Assembly: GCF_016107685.1 (NCBI RefSeq)
Contig: NZ_JABASY010000002.1
Span: 372,001 to 436,000 of the forward strand
DNA length: 64,000 nt
Source: Brevibacterium yomogidense
GTDB taxonomy: Bacteria > Actinomycetota > Actinomycetes > Actinomycetales > Brevibacteriaceae
Direction: 5' to 3'
Shown here: piece by piece, positions 1 through 8,826 of the stretch
Numbering within the stretch: the stretch's first letter is position 1
How the letters are laid out: every line of letters begins with the position of its first letter
The notes under the pieces: generated by a model
The model's input: the letters and a program-made list of their open reading frames with translations, nothing else
Databases searched by the model: none
Told to the model about the DNA's origin: nothing
Program-made: the position numbers and the translations under genes

Positions 1-1037
1 CCGAAGCCGCCGTGGGTCTGCAGACACGTGTCGGCAGCCTGCCAGGAGGCCTCGGACGCGAGCATCTTCGCCATGTTGGCCTCGGCCCCGCACGGCTTGC
101 CCGCGTCGAAGAGGTCGGCGGCCTTCCAGCGCATGAGGTCGGCCGCCTCGAGCTGGACGTGGGCGCGGGCGATGGGGAACTGGATCCCCTGGTTCGCGCC
201 GATCGGCCGGTTGAAGACGACGCGCTCCTTCGAGTACTCGACCGCGCGGTCGGTGAACCAGTTGCCGTCGCCGATGCATTCGCTCGCGATGAGGATGCGT
301 TCCGCGTTCATGCCGGTGAGTATGTACTTGAAGCCCTTCCCCTCCTCACCGATCAGCGAGGACGCGGGGATGCGCATGTCGTCGAAGAACAGCTCCGTCG
401 TGGAGTGGTTGATCATCGTCTTGATGGGGCGCACCGTGAGGCCGGGCAGGTCGCGGATGTCGATGAGGAACATCGACAGGCCTTCAGACTTCTTCTTCAC
501 CTGGTCGAGCGGCGTGGTGCGGGCCAGGAGCAGCATGAGGTCGGACTGCTGGACGCGGGAGATGAAGACCTTCTGGCCGTTGACGACGTACTCGTCGCCG
601 TCGCGGACCGCGGTGGTCGTGAGGCTCGTCGTGTCCGTTCCCGCACCCGGTTCGGTCACGCCGAACGCCTGGAGGCGCAGCTCGCCGGAGGCGATCTTCG
701 GCAGGTACTGCTTCTTCTGCTCGTCGCTGCCGTGGTGCAGGACAGCATTCATCGTGTAGAGCTGCGCGTGGACGGCTCCGGAGTTCGCGCCGTTGTAGTT
801 GATCTGCTCGAGGATCGCCGACCCGTCACCCAGGCCCAGGCCCAGACCGCCGTACTCCTCGGGGATGAGGGCACCCAGTGCGCCGGTGCCGGTGAGCGCC
901 TGGACGAAGGCCTCCGGGTAGGCGTCCTCCGCGTCGACCTGCTGCCAGTAGGTGTCCGGGAAGTCCTTGCAGATCTGGTCGACGAGCCCGCGCAGGTCCT
1001 TGCGGGTCTCGGTCTCCTCGTACGTGTTGATGCTCAT
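1..1037 (-). CDS. acyl-CoA dehydrogenase, partial (N-terminal 345 residues)
   Basis: FAD-dependent acyl-CoA dehydrogenase; the gene runs off the left edge of the window, so the C-terminal end is missing. The translated part begins MSINTYEETE and shows the N-terminal helical domain, then the family signature VTEPGAGTD (about residues 127-135) followed by NGQKVFIS (153-160), the middle beta domain of this fold. The ATG at 1037 is preceded by an AAGGAG ribosome site (minus strand), which fixes the start. It is the third gene of a minus-strand series after an MmgE/PrpD protein and a class III CoA-transferase, which suggests oxidation of an acyl-CoA made by that transferase. The substrate cannot be read from the sequence. 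Family assignment is firm. Confidence 0.93.
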   Translation of the reverse strand, partial: MSINTYEETETRKDLRGLVDQICKDFPDTYWQQVDAEDAYPEAFVQALTGTGALGALIPEEYGGLGLGLGDGSAILEQINYNGANSGAVHAQLYTMNAVLHHGSDEQKKQYLPKIASGELRLQAFGVTEPGAGTDTTSLTTTAVRDGDEYVVNGQKVFISRVQQSDLMLLLARTTPLDQVKKKSEGLSMFLIDIRDLPGLTVRPIKTMINHSTTELFFDDMRIPASSLIGEEGKGFKYILTGMNAERILIASECIGDGNWFTDRAVEYSKERVVFNRPIGANQGIQFPIARAHVQLEAADLMRWKAADLFDAGKPCGAEANMAKMLASEASWQAADTCLQTHGGF

Positions 1038-1113
1038 GGGGGCGGCTCCTTCGCTGTGCGGGATCGGGGTAGGGGTCGGGACGAGAGGGGGCAGTGTGGG
1101 GCGAGGTTCGGGA

Positions 1114-2418
1114 TCAGGGTCGGGTCGGGGCGGTGTGACGGCGGAGTGAGGTCCGCGAGTGGTCAGGGGTCGGGGGCGGACTCGTCGAACCACCTGAGGT
1201 ATCGTCCAGCCAGCTGAGGACCGAGGTGGTGTGCTCGCCCAGCGCGGGCACCGCTCCGAAGTCGTCTCCGGTGCCGGGGACCGTCCACGGGGGTCGGAGG
1301 GTCTCTGCGGTGCCGCCCGGGTGAGGGGTGTCGATCCAGCGGTCGCGGGCGCGCAGCTGTTCGTGGTCCCTCAGTGCGCTGATGCTGTTGAGGCGGGCGA
1401 CTGCGATATCCGCCTGCTCGAGCAGCTCCCGGGCCTCCTCGGTGGTGAAGGCGGACAGGCGGTCCTCGATGAGGGCCTCGAGTGCGTTCGCGTGGGCGAC
1501 CCGGCTGGGCTGGTCGACGTAGAGCGGGTCGTCCGCGAGTGCGGGATCGCCCAGCACGGTGTCGCACAGCCTGCGCCATTCCCGGTCGTTCTGCACCGCG
1601 AAGAGGATCCGCCCGCCGTCTCCGGTCGCGAACGCGCCGTAGGGGGCGATGGTCGCGTGGGAGGTGCCGCGTCGCAGGGGCGCGGCTCCCGAGTGGACGG
1701 CGTAGTGGAAGGGGTAGCTCACCCATTCGGCCAGCGCTTCGAGCATCGAGATCTTCACCGGCAGCGCTTCGCAGAACCGCAGGCGGTGGTGCAGGGCGGC
1801 GAGGATCGACGAGTACGCGTAGGTACCGGCGGCGATGTCCGCGATGGAGGTGCCGACCTTTGCCTGCACGTCGCCGTCGCCGGTGAGGTCGATGAGGCCG
1901 GACTCTCCCTGCACCAGCAGGTCGTAGGCCTTCGCGGTCGCCATCGGCCCGTCCTCGCCGTAGCCGGAGATCCCGCATGCGATGAGGTGGGGGTGCCTCT
2001 CCTGCACCGCGTCGGGGTCCAGTCCGGCCCGGCGTGCGGCGGCCGGGGACAGGTTCTGGAGGAAGACGTCCGCCCGCTGCAGCAGCTGCTCCAGCCGGGC
2101 TCGCCCTTCGTCGTCCTTGAGGTCGAGCACCACGGACTCCTTGCCGCGCCCCAGCCACAGGAATGCTGACGAGGTGCCGTCGACGTGCTCGTCGTACGCG
2201 CGGGCGAAATCGCCGCCACCGGGACGCTCCACCTTGATGACGCGCGCCCCCAGGTCCGCGAGCTGGCGCGACGCGAACGGGGCCGCGACCGCCTGCTCGA
2301 GGGCCACGACGACGATGCCGTCGAGGGGACGGCGCAACCCCTCCGCCGCCGAGGTGGTGGTCGGCTGGGGCGACCCCGCTGCGGGGCCGGTGGTCGCCGC
2401 TGAGGTCGTGGAGCTCAT
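1114..2418 (-). CDS. class III (CaiB/BaiF) CoA-transferase
   Basis: Family III CoA-transferase, 434 aa, moving CoA between carboxylic acids through an aspartyl-CoA intermediate. After a Ser/Thr-rich leader of about 30 residues come LADLGARVIKVERPGGGDFAR (the typical family entry region) and AYDLLVQGESG, where Asp166 aligns by motif with the catalytic Asp of formyl-CoA transferase. The ATG overlaps the stop of the upstream MmgE/PrpD gene by four bases (ATGA), so the two are translationally coupled; the acyl-CoA dehydrogenase follows 76 bases downstream. Context suggests that it activates an acid for oxidation by that dehydrogenase. The CoA donor and acceptor are not predictable from motifs. 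Confidence 0.92.
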   Translation of the reverse strand: MSSTTSAATTGPAAGSPQPTTTSAAEGLRRPLDGIVVVALEQAVAAPFASRQLADLGARVIKVERPGGGDFARAYDEHVDGTSSAFLWLGRGKESVVLDLKDDEGRARLEQLLQRADVFLQNLSPAAARRAGLDPDAVQERHPHLIACGISGYGEDGPMATAKAYDLLVQGESGLIDLTGDGDVQAKVGTSIADIAAGTYAYSSILAALHHRLRFCEALPVKISMLEALAEWVSYPFHYAVHSGAAPLRRGTSHATIAPYGAFATGDGGRILFAVQNDREWRRLCDTVLGDPALADDPLYVDQPSRVAHANALEALIEDRLSAFTTEEARELLEQADIAVARLNSISALRDHEQLRARDRWIDTPHPGGTAETLRPPWTVPGTGDDFGAVPALGEHTTSVLSWLDDTSGGSTSPPPTPDHSRTSLRRHTAPTRP

Positions 2419-3887
2419 CGGGTCGCTCCCTCTGGTGTGCCGGTGTTCGGGGTGGCTGTGGCCGGTGTGCGTGTGGCGAGGACGTCGGCGATGAGTGTCG
2501 CGACGTCGGTGATCGAGCCCTGATCGGCGATCGACACGAGAGCGTGGAACAGAGCGTCCGACTCACCGGCCGACGGGATCCCCGCTTCGGCCAGGCAGTC
2601 GTCGAACTTCGTCCGCAGAGTCGCTTCGTCGACCGGGTGCGTCGCGTGTCCGCGCGGTCGATCGACGCGGCGGTTCACGGTGCGACCGTCGTCGGTGGTC
2701 GCGACGACAACGGCGTACCCCGCGTTCCAGGTGGGGGATCCCAGGGGCGGGACCTCGGCCTCGGTCGCGGTGACCCGCGTGAGGAGGTGACGGAGGTCGG
2801 GACGGGCGACGGCCTCGGCGGTGAACGCTGACAGGGTGACCTCTCCGTCAGTGAGCATCGCGGCGAGGACGAACTCCATGCTGAACTTCGCCTGCGTGCC
2901 GTCGACCGGTCGGGGGTGGATGAGCGGCGCCAGCCCTCCCGGCTGGACCGTGACGTGGACGGATGCGAGCGCGCCGGACGAGAGCGCCGCGGGGTCGACG
3001 CCGGCGGTGAGCAGGTCCTCCCGGACCTCGCGGGCGGCGTCCGCGGCGGCGTGCGTGTAGTAGCAGCACGGGTAGAGCTTCACGTTGAGGAACGGCACTG
3101 CGAGACCCGCGTCGCCCGCGTCCGGCGGGCCGCCCGCGCCCGTGCTCGGCTGTGAAGCAGCGGGCCCGCGGTGGAGCGCGAGGAAGCCGAGGGGGCCGTC
3201 GAGCAGGTCATCGTCCGCTGTGAAGCCCTGCTCCGCGAGGGTCGCCGCGAGCACCGCGCTGTGCGCGGCCTGGCCCGCGTGCAGCGGCTTCGTCATCGAT
3301 CCGAAGTTCTGGCGGCTGCCCTGCGCCAGGGAGCCCGCGATGCCCAGCGCGGCGCGCATCTGCGGGGCGTCTGCGCCCAGGAGCGATCCGACAGCGGCCG
3401 TCGCCGCCACGGTGCCGAGAGTGCTGGTGGTGTGCCAACCGGCCTCGTAATGCGGACGGACACCCAGCTCCGCACCCAGGGTGCGGCCGACCGCGAGCCC
3501 ACGGTGGAAGGCGGTGACGACCTCGGCGCCGGACGCGCCGCGTGCAGCACCGACCGCCAACAGGGCGGGGACCATCACGGCGGACGGGTGGCTGATCGTC
3601 GCGTCGTCGACGTCGTCGTAGTCGAGGGCGTGGGCCGCGAGCCCGGTGGCGCGCGCGGCATCGGCAGGGGGAGAAGAGGTGTCGAAGGGGGCATGGCCAG
3701 TCGCACGACTGTACGCGGTCACGGCGGGATCGGGGGTGCCTGCGAGAGCGCAGCCGACGGTGTCGGCGAACGCGATGCCTGCGGCGCGGGCAGCATCGGC
3801 CGGTGCGGGAGGGGCCCACCCCGTCGCGATGTCGACGAGTCGTTCGGTCACGGCGGCGCCCGCGGGGAGGGGCTCGTGCGATATCAC
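2415..3887 (-). CDS. MmgE/PrpD family protein
   Basis: Member of the family that holds 2-methylcitrate dehydratase (PrpD) and cis-aconitate decarboxylase. Visible hallmarks are FADTVGCALAG near the N-terminus, SHPSAVMVPALLA, and GSMTKPLHAGQAA, whose Lys and His are conserved in the family. The reading frame is open back to 4010, but the best start is the GTG at 3887, with GAAGGAG ten bases upstream; that gives 490 aa and leaves room for a divergent promoter with the iclR-type gene. First gene of the minus-strand catabolic operon. No citrate synthase (prpC) or methylisocitrate lyase (prpB) lies nearby, so a standard methylcitrate cycle role is not supported. Substrate unknown. Confidence 0.88.
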   Translation of the reverse strand: MISHEPLPAGAAVTERLVDIATGWAPPAPADAARAAGIAFADTVGCALAGTPDPAVTAYSRATGHAPFDTSSPPADAARATGLAAHALDYDDVDDATISHPSAVMVPALLAVGAARGASGAEVVTAFHRGLAVGRTLGAELGVRPHYEAGWHTTSTLGTVAATAAVGSLLGADAPQMRAALGIAGSLAQGSRQNFGSMTKPLHAGQAAHSAVLAATLAEQGFTADDDLLDGPLGFLALHRGPAASQPSTGAGGPPDAGDAGLAVPFLNVKLYPCCYYTHAAADAAREVREDLLTAGVDPAALSSGALASVHVTVQPGGLAPLIHPRPVDGTQAKFSMEFVLAAMLTDGEVTLSAFTAEAVARPDLRHLLTRVTATEAEVPPLGSPTWNAGYAVVVATTDDGRTVNRRVDRPRGHATHPVDEATLRTKFDDCLAEAGIPSAGESDALFHALVSIADQGSITDVATLIADVLATRTPATATPNTGTPEGATR

Positions 3888-3945
3888 GTGAGCGACGCTC
3901 CTTCGAACGGTGAGGCTCTCGATATGCGAGCGGAACCACTCGTGC

Positions 3946-3986
3946 GGTCCGCAGAGTGGACCGGCGGTCCATTCCTTAGGTAATCT
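3946..3986. promoter_or_regulatory. candidate IclR operator and promoter between divergent genes
   Basis: GGTCC (3946-3950), GGACC (3958-3962) and GGTCC (3966-3970) form two overlapping inverted repeats, with spacers of 7 and 3 bases, in the 144-bp gap between the divergent MmgE/PrpD and IclR genes. TAATCT at 3981-3986 is a plausible -10 box for the plus-strand regulator. Position and symmetry support an operator; binding is inferred. Confidence 0.4.
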
Positions 3987-4031
3987 AGGTCTCGTCGCCG
4001 TCCACGTCAAACCGATCGGAGCCCGCCCCTC

Positions 4032-4769
4032 ATGTCCCAGCCGATCCAGAGCGTCCTCAACGCCTTCTCCGTGCTGGAGGCCGTCGCCGGGAACCAGCCC
4101 GTCGGACTGTCGGAGACCGCCCGGCTCACCGGGCTGGCGAAGACGACGGTCCTGCGTTGCCTCCTCACGCTGCAGGAGGTCGGATGGCTCCTGCCCAGCT
4201 CCGACGGCCGCTCCGAATGGTCGCTCACGAACAAATCGCTGCTCATGGGGATGCGTTCAGCACCCGCCGGTGACCTCGCGACGCTCGTCCAGGGTGAGCT
4301 CAACACGATCCGGGAGACGGTGGGGGAGACCGTCCACCTGCTCGTGCGCGACGCGGACGCCCAGGTGGTCGTGTCCCGTGCGGACGGCGTGAACGCGATC
4401 CGCACCTATCTGGCGCTCGGCACCCGGGTGCCGTTCCACAGCACCGCCTCCGGACGCGCCATGCTCGCAGCCATGCCGGCCGATCAGCGGGCACGCATCC
4501 TCGATGCGGAAGCGGGCCAGTCGGACTTCGACCGGGAGGAGGTGGAGAGGCACGTGACCGCCGCGATCACGCGCGGGTACGCGATCAACTACGGCGAATG
4601 GCGCGACGAGGTGGGCGGCGTGGGCATCGTCGTGTTCGGGGGGACGGGCGAACTGCGGGCGGCGATCTCCGTGTCCCTGCCTGCAGCGCGACTCGAGGAG
4701 ATCGGTGCCGAGTCCGTCGCGGACATCCTGCTCGCCTCCCAGCGGAGACTGTCCCAGATCCTGCGGTGA
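4032..4769 (+). CDS. IclR family transcriptional regulator
   Basis: 245-aa IclR regulator. The N-terminal winged helix is seen in residues about 5-60 (LSETARLTGLAKTTVLRCLLTL is the recognition-helix region) and the effector-binding domain in about 75-245, with GTRVPFHSTASGRAMLA typical of the family. It is divergent from the MmgE/PrpD-CoA-transferase-acyl-CoA dehydrogenase operon, the usual arrangement for a local IclR regulator sensing a pathway acid. It lies 43 bases before the class III PLP enzyme gene on the same strand and could also be co-transcribed with it. Effector unknown. Confidence 0.93.
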   Translation: MSQPIQSVLNAFSVLEAVAGNQPVGLSETARLTGLAKTTVLRCLLTLQEVGWLLPSSDGRSEWSLTNKSLLMGMRSAPAGDLATLVQGELNTIRETVGETVHLLVRDADAQVVVSRADGVNAIRTYLALGTRVPFHSTASGRAMLAAMPADQRARILDAEAGQSDFDREEVERHVTAAITRGYAINYGEWRDEVGGVGIVVFGGTGELRAAISVSLPAARLEEIGAESVADILLASQRRLSQILR

Positions 4770-4812
4770 AGGCCGCCCGGGGTCCTCCGGTGCGGGGTGA
4801 CAGACTGGTCCC

Positions 4813-6063
4813 ATGAGCGATGACGCACTCCCGCGCCGGGCGGGCACCTACCGCACGTTCTACGCCGAACCGATCCGCGTGGCCTCAGCGCACGGCTGCA
4901 CGATCACGGACGTCCACGGCGTCGACCACCTGGACGCGTACAACAACGTTCCCGTGCTCGGCCACTCGCACCCCGGCATCGCGGCCGCTGTCCATGCGGA
5001 GCTGCTGCGGGTGAACACCCACACCCGCTACGTCGACGAGCACGTCGACGACTACGCCGCGGACCTGCTCGCGCTCCTGCCGCAGCACATCGAGGACGTC
5101 GTGTTCACGTGCTCCGGTTCGGAGGCGAACGACCTGGCCCTCCAAGTGGCCGCGTACACGTCGATGGCGACGGGCGTGATCGTGGCGCGGCGGGCCTACC
5201 ACGGCACGACGAGCGCCACCGCCGCCATCTCGCCCAGCCTCAGCCCCGCACCGCGCGACCACGTCGTCCCCGTCGACATCCCGTCCGCGTCCGCCCCGGA
5301 CTTCGAAGCGCAGCTGGCAGCCCGTGTCCGTGCCGCGGCGGCGGAACTGGATCGCCGAGGCCACGGGACCGCGGCCCTCGTCCTCGACACGACGATGACG
5401 TCCGAGGGGATCGTCGCCGGCGAGCACGTCCGACTCCCCGCCGTCATCGACGCCGTCCACGACGCGGGCGGCCTCTTCATCGCGGACGAGGTCCAGGCCG
5501 GCTTCTACCGCACCGGCGCCTGGTGGGGCTTCGAAGCGCTGGGCGTCGCACCCGACCTCGTGACCTTCGGCAAGCCCATGGGTGGCGGGATGCCCGTCGC
5601 CGCGGTCGCCGGCCCCCGCGTCGTCTTCAGCGACTTCGGTGCCTCCCAGCGGTACTTCAACACCTTCGCCGGCACCCCCGCACCCCTGGCTGCGGCGCAC
5701 ACCGTGCTGCGGACGCTGCGGGACGGAGGGTTCGGTGAGAGGGTGCCGGAAGCCGGCAGGCGCCTCGGCGGCGGTCTCACCGAGGTCCTCGCCGCCGAGG
5801 GCATCGAGGCGGAGGTGCGGCGTGCCGGACTCATGGTGGGCATCGACCTGCGGCCCGCGGTCGGTGGCGACGAGAGGCGGGCAGGGGAGCTGGCGGCCGC
5901 GCTCGTCGAGGCGATGCGCGCGCGGCGGGTCCTCGTGAGCCGCACAGGCCCCGGCGACGCGGTCCTCAAGATCCGGCCGCCGCTGGTCATCACGGACGCA
6001 GAGATCGACCGACTCGTCGACGCGCTCCGCGGGTCGCTGGGGGACGTAGGCGCCGGTGGATGA
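4813..6063 (+). CDS. class III aminotransferase-fold PLP enzyme, possible phospholyase
   Basis: 416-aa fold-type I, class III PLP enzyme. TCSGSEANDLALQ (phosphate-binding cup region), FIADEVQAGFYRTG (PLP-ring Asp) and FGKPMGGGMPVAA (Schiff-base Lys) are all present, so it should be active. It is followed, with an 8-base overlap, by an APH-fold kinase. In the family, ETNPPL and PHYKPL are not aminotransferases but phospholyases that eliminate phosphate from O-phosphoethanolamine or 5-phosphohydroxylysine, and the APH-fold hydroxylysine kinase works with the latter. The pairing makes a kinase/phospholyase module on an amino alcohol an attractive inference; an ordinary omega-aminotransferase cannot be excluded. 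Confidence 0.85.
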   Translation: MSDDALPRRAGTYRTFYAEPIRVASAHGCTITDVHGVDHLDAYNNVPVLGHSHPGIAAAVHAELLRVNTHTRYVDEHVDDYAADLLALLPQHIEDVVFTCSGSEANDLALQVAAYTSMATGVIVARRAYHGTTSATAAISPSLSPAPRDHVVPVDIPSASAPDFEAQLAARVRAAAAELDRRGHGTAALVLDTTMTSEGIVAGEHVRLPAVIDAVHDAGGLFIADEVQAGFYRTGAWWGFEALGVAPDLVTFGKPMGGGMPVAAVAGPRVVFSDFGASQRYFNTFAGTPAPLAAAHTVLRTLRDGGFGERVPEAGRRLGGGLTEVLAAEGIEAEVRRAGLMVGIDLRPAVGGDERRAGELAAALVEAMRARRVLVSRTGPGDAVLKIRPPLVITDAEIDRLVDALRGSLGDVGAGG

Positions 6064-7090
6064 CACCTCGATGGCCTGCGAGCACGCGCTGCAGGCGACG
6101 ATCCTCGAGGCCGTCTCACGCGAGTACGGACTGCAGCCCCTCGACGTGCGGATCTTCAAGGGCGAGTACGACCGGAACATCCGCATCACCGACCCCGTGC
6201 GCGGGACCTGGCTCATCAAGGTGAGCGACGCGCGCACACCTGCTGTCGCGCTCGACTGGCAGGAGACGGTCCTGGCGGCCGCCGCAGGGTCGGGGGTCGC
6301 AGGCGGGCCGGCTGCCGCGGCCGTGCCGGGCGTCGCGACACCGCACCTCCTCCTCACGACGTCGAGTGACCTTCGGATCGAGGTCGTGCACGGCGGCGAG
6401 ACCTACCGCGTGCGGCTCGTCAGCTGGATCGCGGGCGACCTGCTCTCCGCGCGGACCGACGTGCCGCGGGGCGTCTACGTGGCGCTGGGCGGGGTGTCCG
6501 CGCAGCTCACCGCCGCGTTCGCCCCTCTGGAACCGCCGGAGGACCTGCCGGAGCACGCGTGGCTCGCACAGCGCGGCACCCGGGAGATCCGTTCCGCCCT
6601 CGCCCGGCTGCCGACGGACGGGCGCACCCGCGCCGTCGCCGAGGTCGCCGCCCACTTCGAGCACCAGCACGCCTCCCGTATGGCTAGGGTCCCCTGGGGC
6701 GTCGTCCACCACGACCTCCACGACGACAACGTCGTGGTCGCAGGGAATGACTCGATGGCACTGGTGGGAGTCATCGACTTCAACGATGCGCACTCGGCAC
6801 CGCTCGTGGCGGATCCTGCGATCGCAGCGGCCTACGCGACGCTTCGGGCGGAGGACCCCCTCGACCGCATCGCTGCGGTCGTCGAAGGATACGAGCAGCA
6901 CCGGGCGCTGACCGACGACGAGCACGCGCTCATCCGACCACTCGCCCTGCTGCGGCTGTGCACCAACTGGTCCGTATGGTCTGCGCGCGCCGCAACCGCA
7001 GCGGACCCCGCGTATGCGCTGCACCGGTCCCGCCACACATGGACCGCGGTGGACGCACTGCTCGGTGAAGGTCGTATTCTCGGACCATGA
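6056..7090 (+). CDS. APH-family small-molecule kinase (hydroxylysine kinase-like)
   Basis: 344-aa aminoglycoside-phosphotransferase-fold kinase. The N-lobe contains GTWLIKVSD with the ATP-anchoring Lys; the catalytic loop is WGVVHHDLHDDN and the Mg-binding motif is VIDFNDA. Both C-lobe motifs are intact. The GTG start at 6056 overlaps the end of the class III PLP enzyme gene by eight bases; an ATG at 6071 is an alternative. The downstream lipoprotein gene overlaps its stop by four bases (ATGA). Such tight coupling with a class III PLP enzyme points to phosphorylation of a hydroxylated amine in a catabolic or salvage route rather than antibiotic resistance. The substrate is inferred, not shown. 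Confidence 0.85.
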   Translation: MDDTSMACEHALQATILEAVSREYGLQPLDVRIFKGEYDRNIRITDPVRGTWLIKVSDARTPAVALDWQETVLAAAAGSGVAGGPAAAAVPGVATPHLLLTTSSDLRIEVVHGGETYRVRLVSWIAGDLLSARTDVPRGVYVALGGVSAQLTAAFAPLEPPEDLPEHAWLAQRGTREIRSALARLPTDGRTRAVAEVAAHFEHQHASRMARVPWGVVHHDLHDDNVVVAGNDSMALVGVIDFNDAHSAPLVADPAIAAAYATLRAEDPLDRIAAVVEGYEQHRALTDDEHALIRPLALLRLCTNWSVWSARAATAADPAYALHRSRHTWTAVDALLGEGRILGP

Positions 7091-7905
7091 AGCGCATCCT
7101 TCCCGGCCTCGCCATCTGCGCGGCACTGGCCGCCGTCGTCGGCTGCCAGCAGGGCACCGAACTCGACAGCGATCCGACCCCACTGGAGATCGAGGCGCCG
7201 GAGATGGATCCGGATGCAGCGGCCTCGGCGTCCGCAACCGCCTCGGCACAGGCAGAGGCCGCAGACCAGAAGGCCGCGGAGAACGCGGTGGGTGTGAGCG
7301 GGACGCTCCGCCTGTCCGACACGGAGAGTGCCGTGATCTCGGCAGTGACGAACATGTTCGACGCCCAACCGGCCGACGGCGGGATCACGGTGACCGCACG
7401 TTCGACTGTGACGCTGGAGAACCGTTCGCTCACCGGTGACCTGCCCTCCGGTGCGTTCCCGGAGCCGGCGGCGGCCGTCGTCCCCCTCTGGCGGGCGGAT
7501 TCCCCCGTCTGCGGGATCGCGGGCGGTGACGAGGATCAGCGGGTCGTCGAGGAGATCGGCGACGGCAGCGACGGCGGGGCGGATGCGATCGGCTGTCACG
7601 GCGTGGTCCCTGTCCTCGGCGTCACGCAGGACATCGAGAACGAGGAGAGGGGGACCATGGGCGCGGTCGAGAGTGTCCCCGCCGTGACGGGGGAGGAGGC
7701 GATCCCGGTCGACGAGGACGTGGACGCGCTCGTCGACGCGATGGCACGGCCCGACGGGTGGGCGCTCGTGACGACCGTCGACGTGGAGAACGCCGTGGGG
7801 AGCCACGTGTACCTGAACGCGTCGTGCGACCTCGTGGGATCCGCGCTGGGGGCCAGCGGGAGCGCCACCGTCCTGTCGACGGAGGAGCTGCCCGGCTGCG
7901 GGTGA
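7087..7905 (+). CDS. predicted lipoprotein, function unknown
   Basis: 272 aa. The signal peptide has a Lys/Arg start, a hydrophobic core and a lipobox ending VVGC at Cys21, so an exported, lipid-anchored protein is expected. An Ala-rich, low-complexity stretch follows (about residues 38-65), then a domain with no motif I recognise but three further Cys in the C-terminal half, two of them close to a GIAGGDEDQ loop. The ATG overlaps the stop of the kinase gene (ATGA), so it belongs to the PLP enzyme-kinase unit, although a surface lipoprotein is an unexpected partner for two cytosolic enzymes. No transporter accompanies it. Confidence 0.75.
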   Translation: MKRILPGLAICAALAAVVGCQQGTELDSDPTPLEIEAPEMDPDAAASASATASAQAEAADQKAAENAVGVSGTLRLSDTESAVISAVTNMFDAQPADGGITVTARSTVTLENRSLTGDLPSGAFPEPAAAVVPLWRADSPVCGIAGGDEDQRVVEEIGDGSDGGADAIGCHGVVPVLGVTQDIENEERGTMGAVESVPAVTGEEAIPVDEDVDALVDAMARPDGWALVTTVDVENAVGSHVYLNASCDLVGSALGASGSATVLSTEELPGCG

Positions 7906-7945
7906 GTCGTCCGACCCGGAGTGCCGACCTCAGTCGATCTTGTCC

Positions 7946-8764
7946 TCAGTCGATCTTGCCGACCGGCTCCCGCTTCTCCGACTGGAAGCGGTCCTCGTTG
8001 CGCCCGTACGCCCAGTAGCCGGAGATGGAGATCTGGTCGCGCGGGACCTCACGCTCCTTGAGCAGGGCCCTCACGCGCTTGATCGACTCGCGCTCACCAT
8101 GCGCGAAGACGTGCACGCGCCCGTCCGGCCACGTGCGTGACTGCATCGTCGTCGCGAGCAGGTCCGTCGCCGCGCCGCCCTCCGACCCGACGGCCCAGAC
8201 GATCTCCACGCCCGCCGGTGCCGTGAGGTCGATCCGATCACCGTCCTCGTCGACGACGAGGAACGCGTATCCGCGAGCGTCTGCGGGCAGGGCCTCGAGC
8301 GCGGCGCCTACCGCGGGCAGGGCCGAGAGGTCGCCGGCGAGCAGGTGCCAGTCCGCAGTGGGGTCCGGGCTGTACGTTCCGCCCGGGCCCATGAAGACGA
8401 TCGGGTCGCCGGGCTGGGCGTCGCGCGCCCAGGGCGCGGCGAGCCCCTCGTCCCCGTGGACCACGAAATCGAGGGTGAGTGTCCCGGCGGTCTCATCGAC
8501 CTCGCGCACGGTGTACGTGCGGGTGACGGGGATGTCCTCGCGGGGAAGGGTCTCGCGCAGGTGCGCGAGGTCGTACGGGGGCTCCAGCCCCAGCTCCGGC
8601 TTCGCGAACACGATCTTCACGTACGCATCGATGCTCGGGGGCGTGGGGAACGTCGAGAATCCGGGACCGCCGACCACGAGCCGCACGAGCGAGGGCGAGA
8701 GCTGGCTGCGCTCGACGACCTCCATCACGTGCTGGGGGCGAGGGGGACGCGGACGGTCCGTCAT
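7946..8764 (-). CDS. siderophore-interacting protein (ferric-siderophore reductase, SIP family)
   Basis: 272-aa FAD-dependent reductase of the ViuB/SIP family that releases iron from ferric siderophores in the cytosol. RTYTVRE is the FAD-binding motif, DFVVHGDEGLAAPWA the second conserved block, and the C-terminal SGYWAYGRNED the hallmark of the NAD(P)H-side domain. Length matches the family. A DtxR/IdeR-like sequence lies 63-81 bases upstream of the start, consistent with iron repression. No siderophore transporter or synthetase is next to it, so it may serve systems elsewhere. Confidence 0.93.
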   Translation of the reverse strand: MTDRPRPPRPQHVMEVVERSQLSPSLVRLVVGGPGFSTFPTPPSIDAYVKIVFAKPELGLEPPYDLAHLRETLPREDIPVTRTYTVREVDETAGTLTLDFVVHGDEGLAAPWARDAQPGDPIVFMGPGGTYSPDPTADWHLLAGDLSALPAVGAALEALPADARGYAFLVVDEDGDRIDLTAPAGVEIVWAVGSEGGAATDLLATTMQSRTWPDGRVHVFAHGERESIKRVRALLKEREVPRDQISISGYWAYGRNEDRFQSEKREPVGKID

Positions 8765-8826
8765 AGATGTGTGTCCTTTCAGAACGATAGCGGGTGGGCA
8801 TCTCCTCCGACCCTATCCCACTGAAG

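Noticed and set aside
12..1217. Long plus-strand open frames opposite the acyl-CoA dehydrogenase
   Set aside because: They are antisense shadows typical of G+C-rich DNA; the minus-strand translation has clear acyl-CoA dehydrogenase motifs and a ribosome site.
1114..2418. Possible frameshift or truncation in the CoA-transferase C-terminus
   Set aside because: Length is within the family range and no continuation in another frame with family motifs was seen; the Pro/Ser/Thr-rich end is more likely a simple tail.
2415..4010. Longer start of the MmgE/PrpD protein at 4010
   Set aside because: The extra 41 residues match nothing in the family and would run through the divergent promoter; GTG 3887 has a good ribosome site.
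6056..7090. APH-fold protein as an aminoglycoside-resistance gene
   Set aside because: It overlaps a metabolic PLP enzyme gene; no mobile element or resistance context is present.
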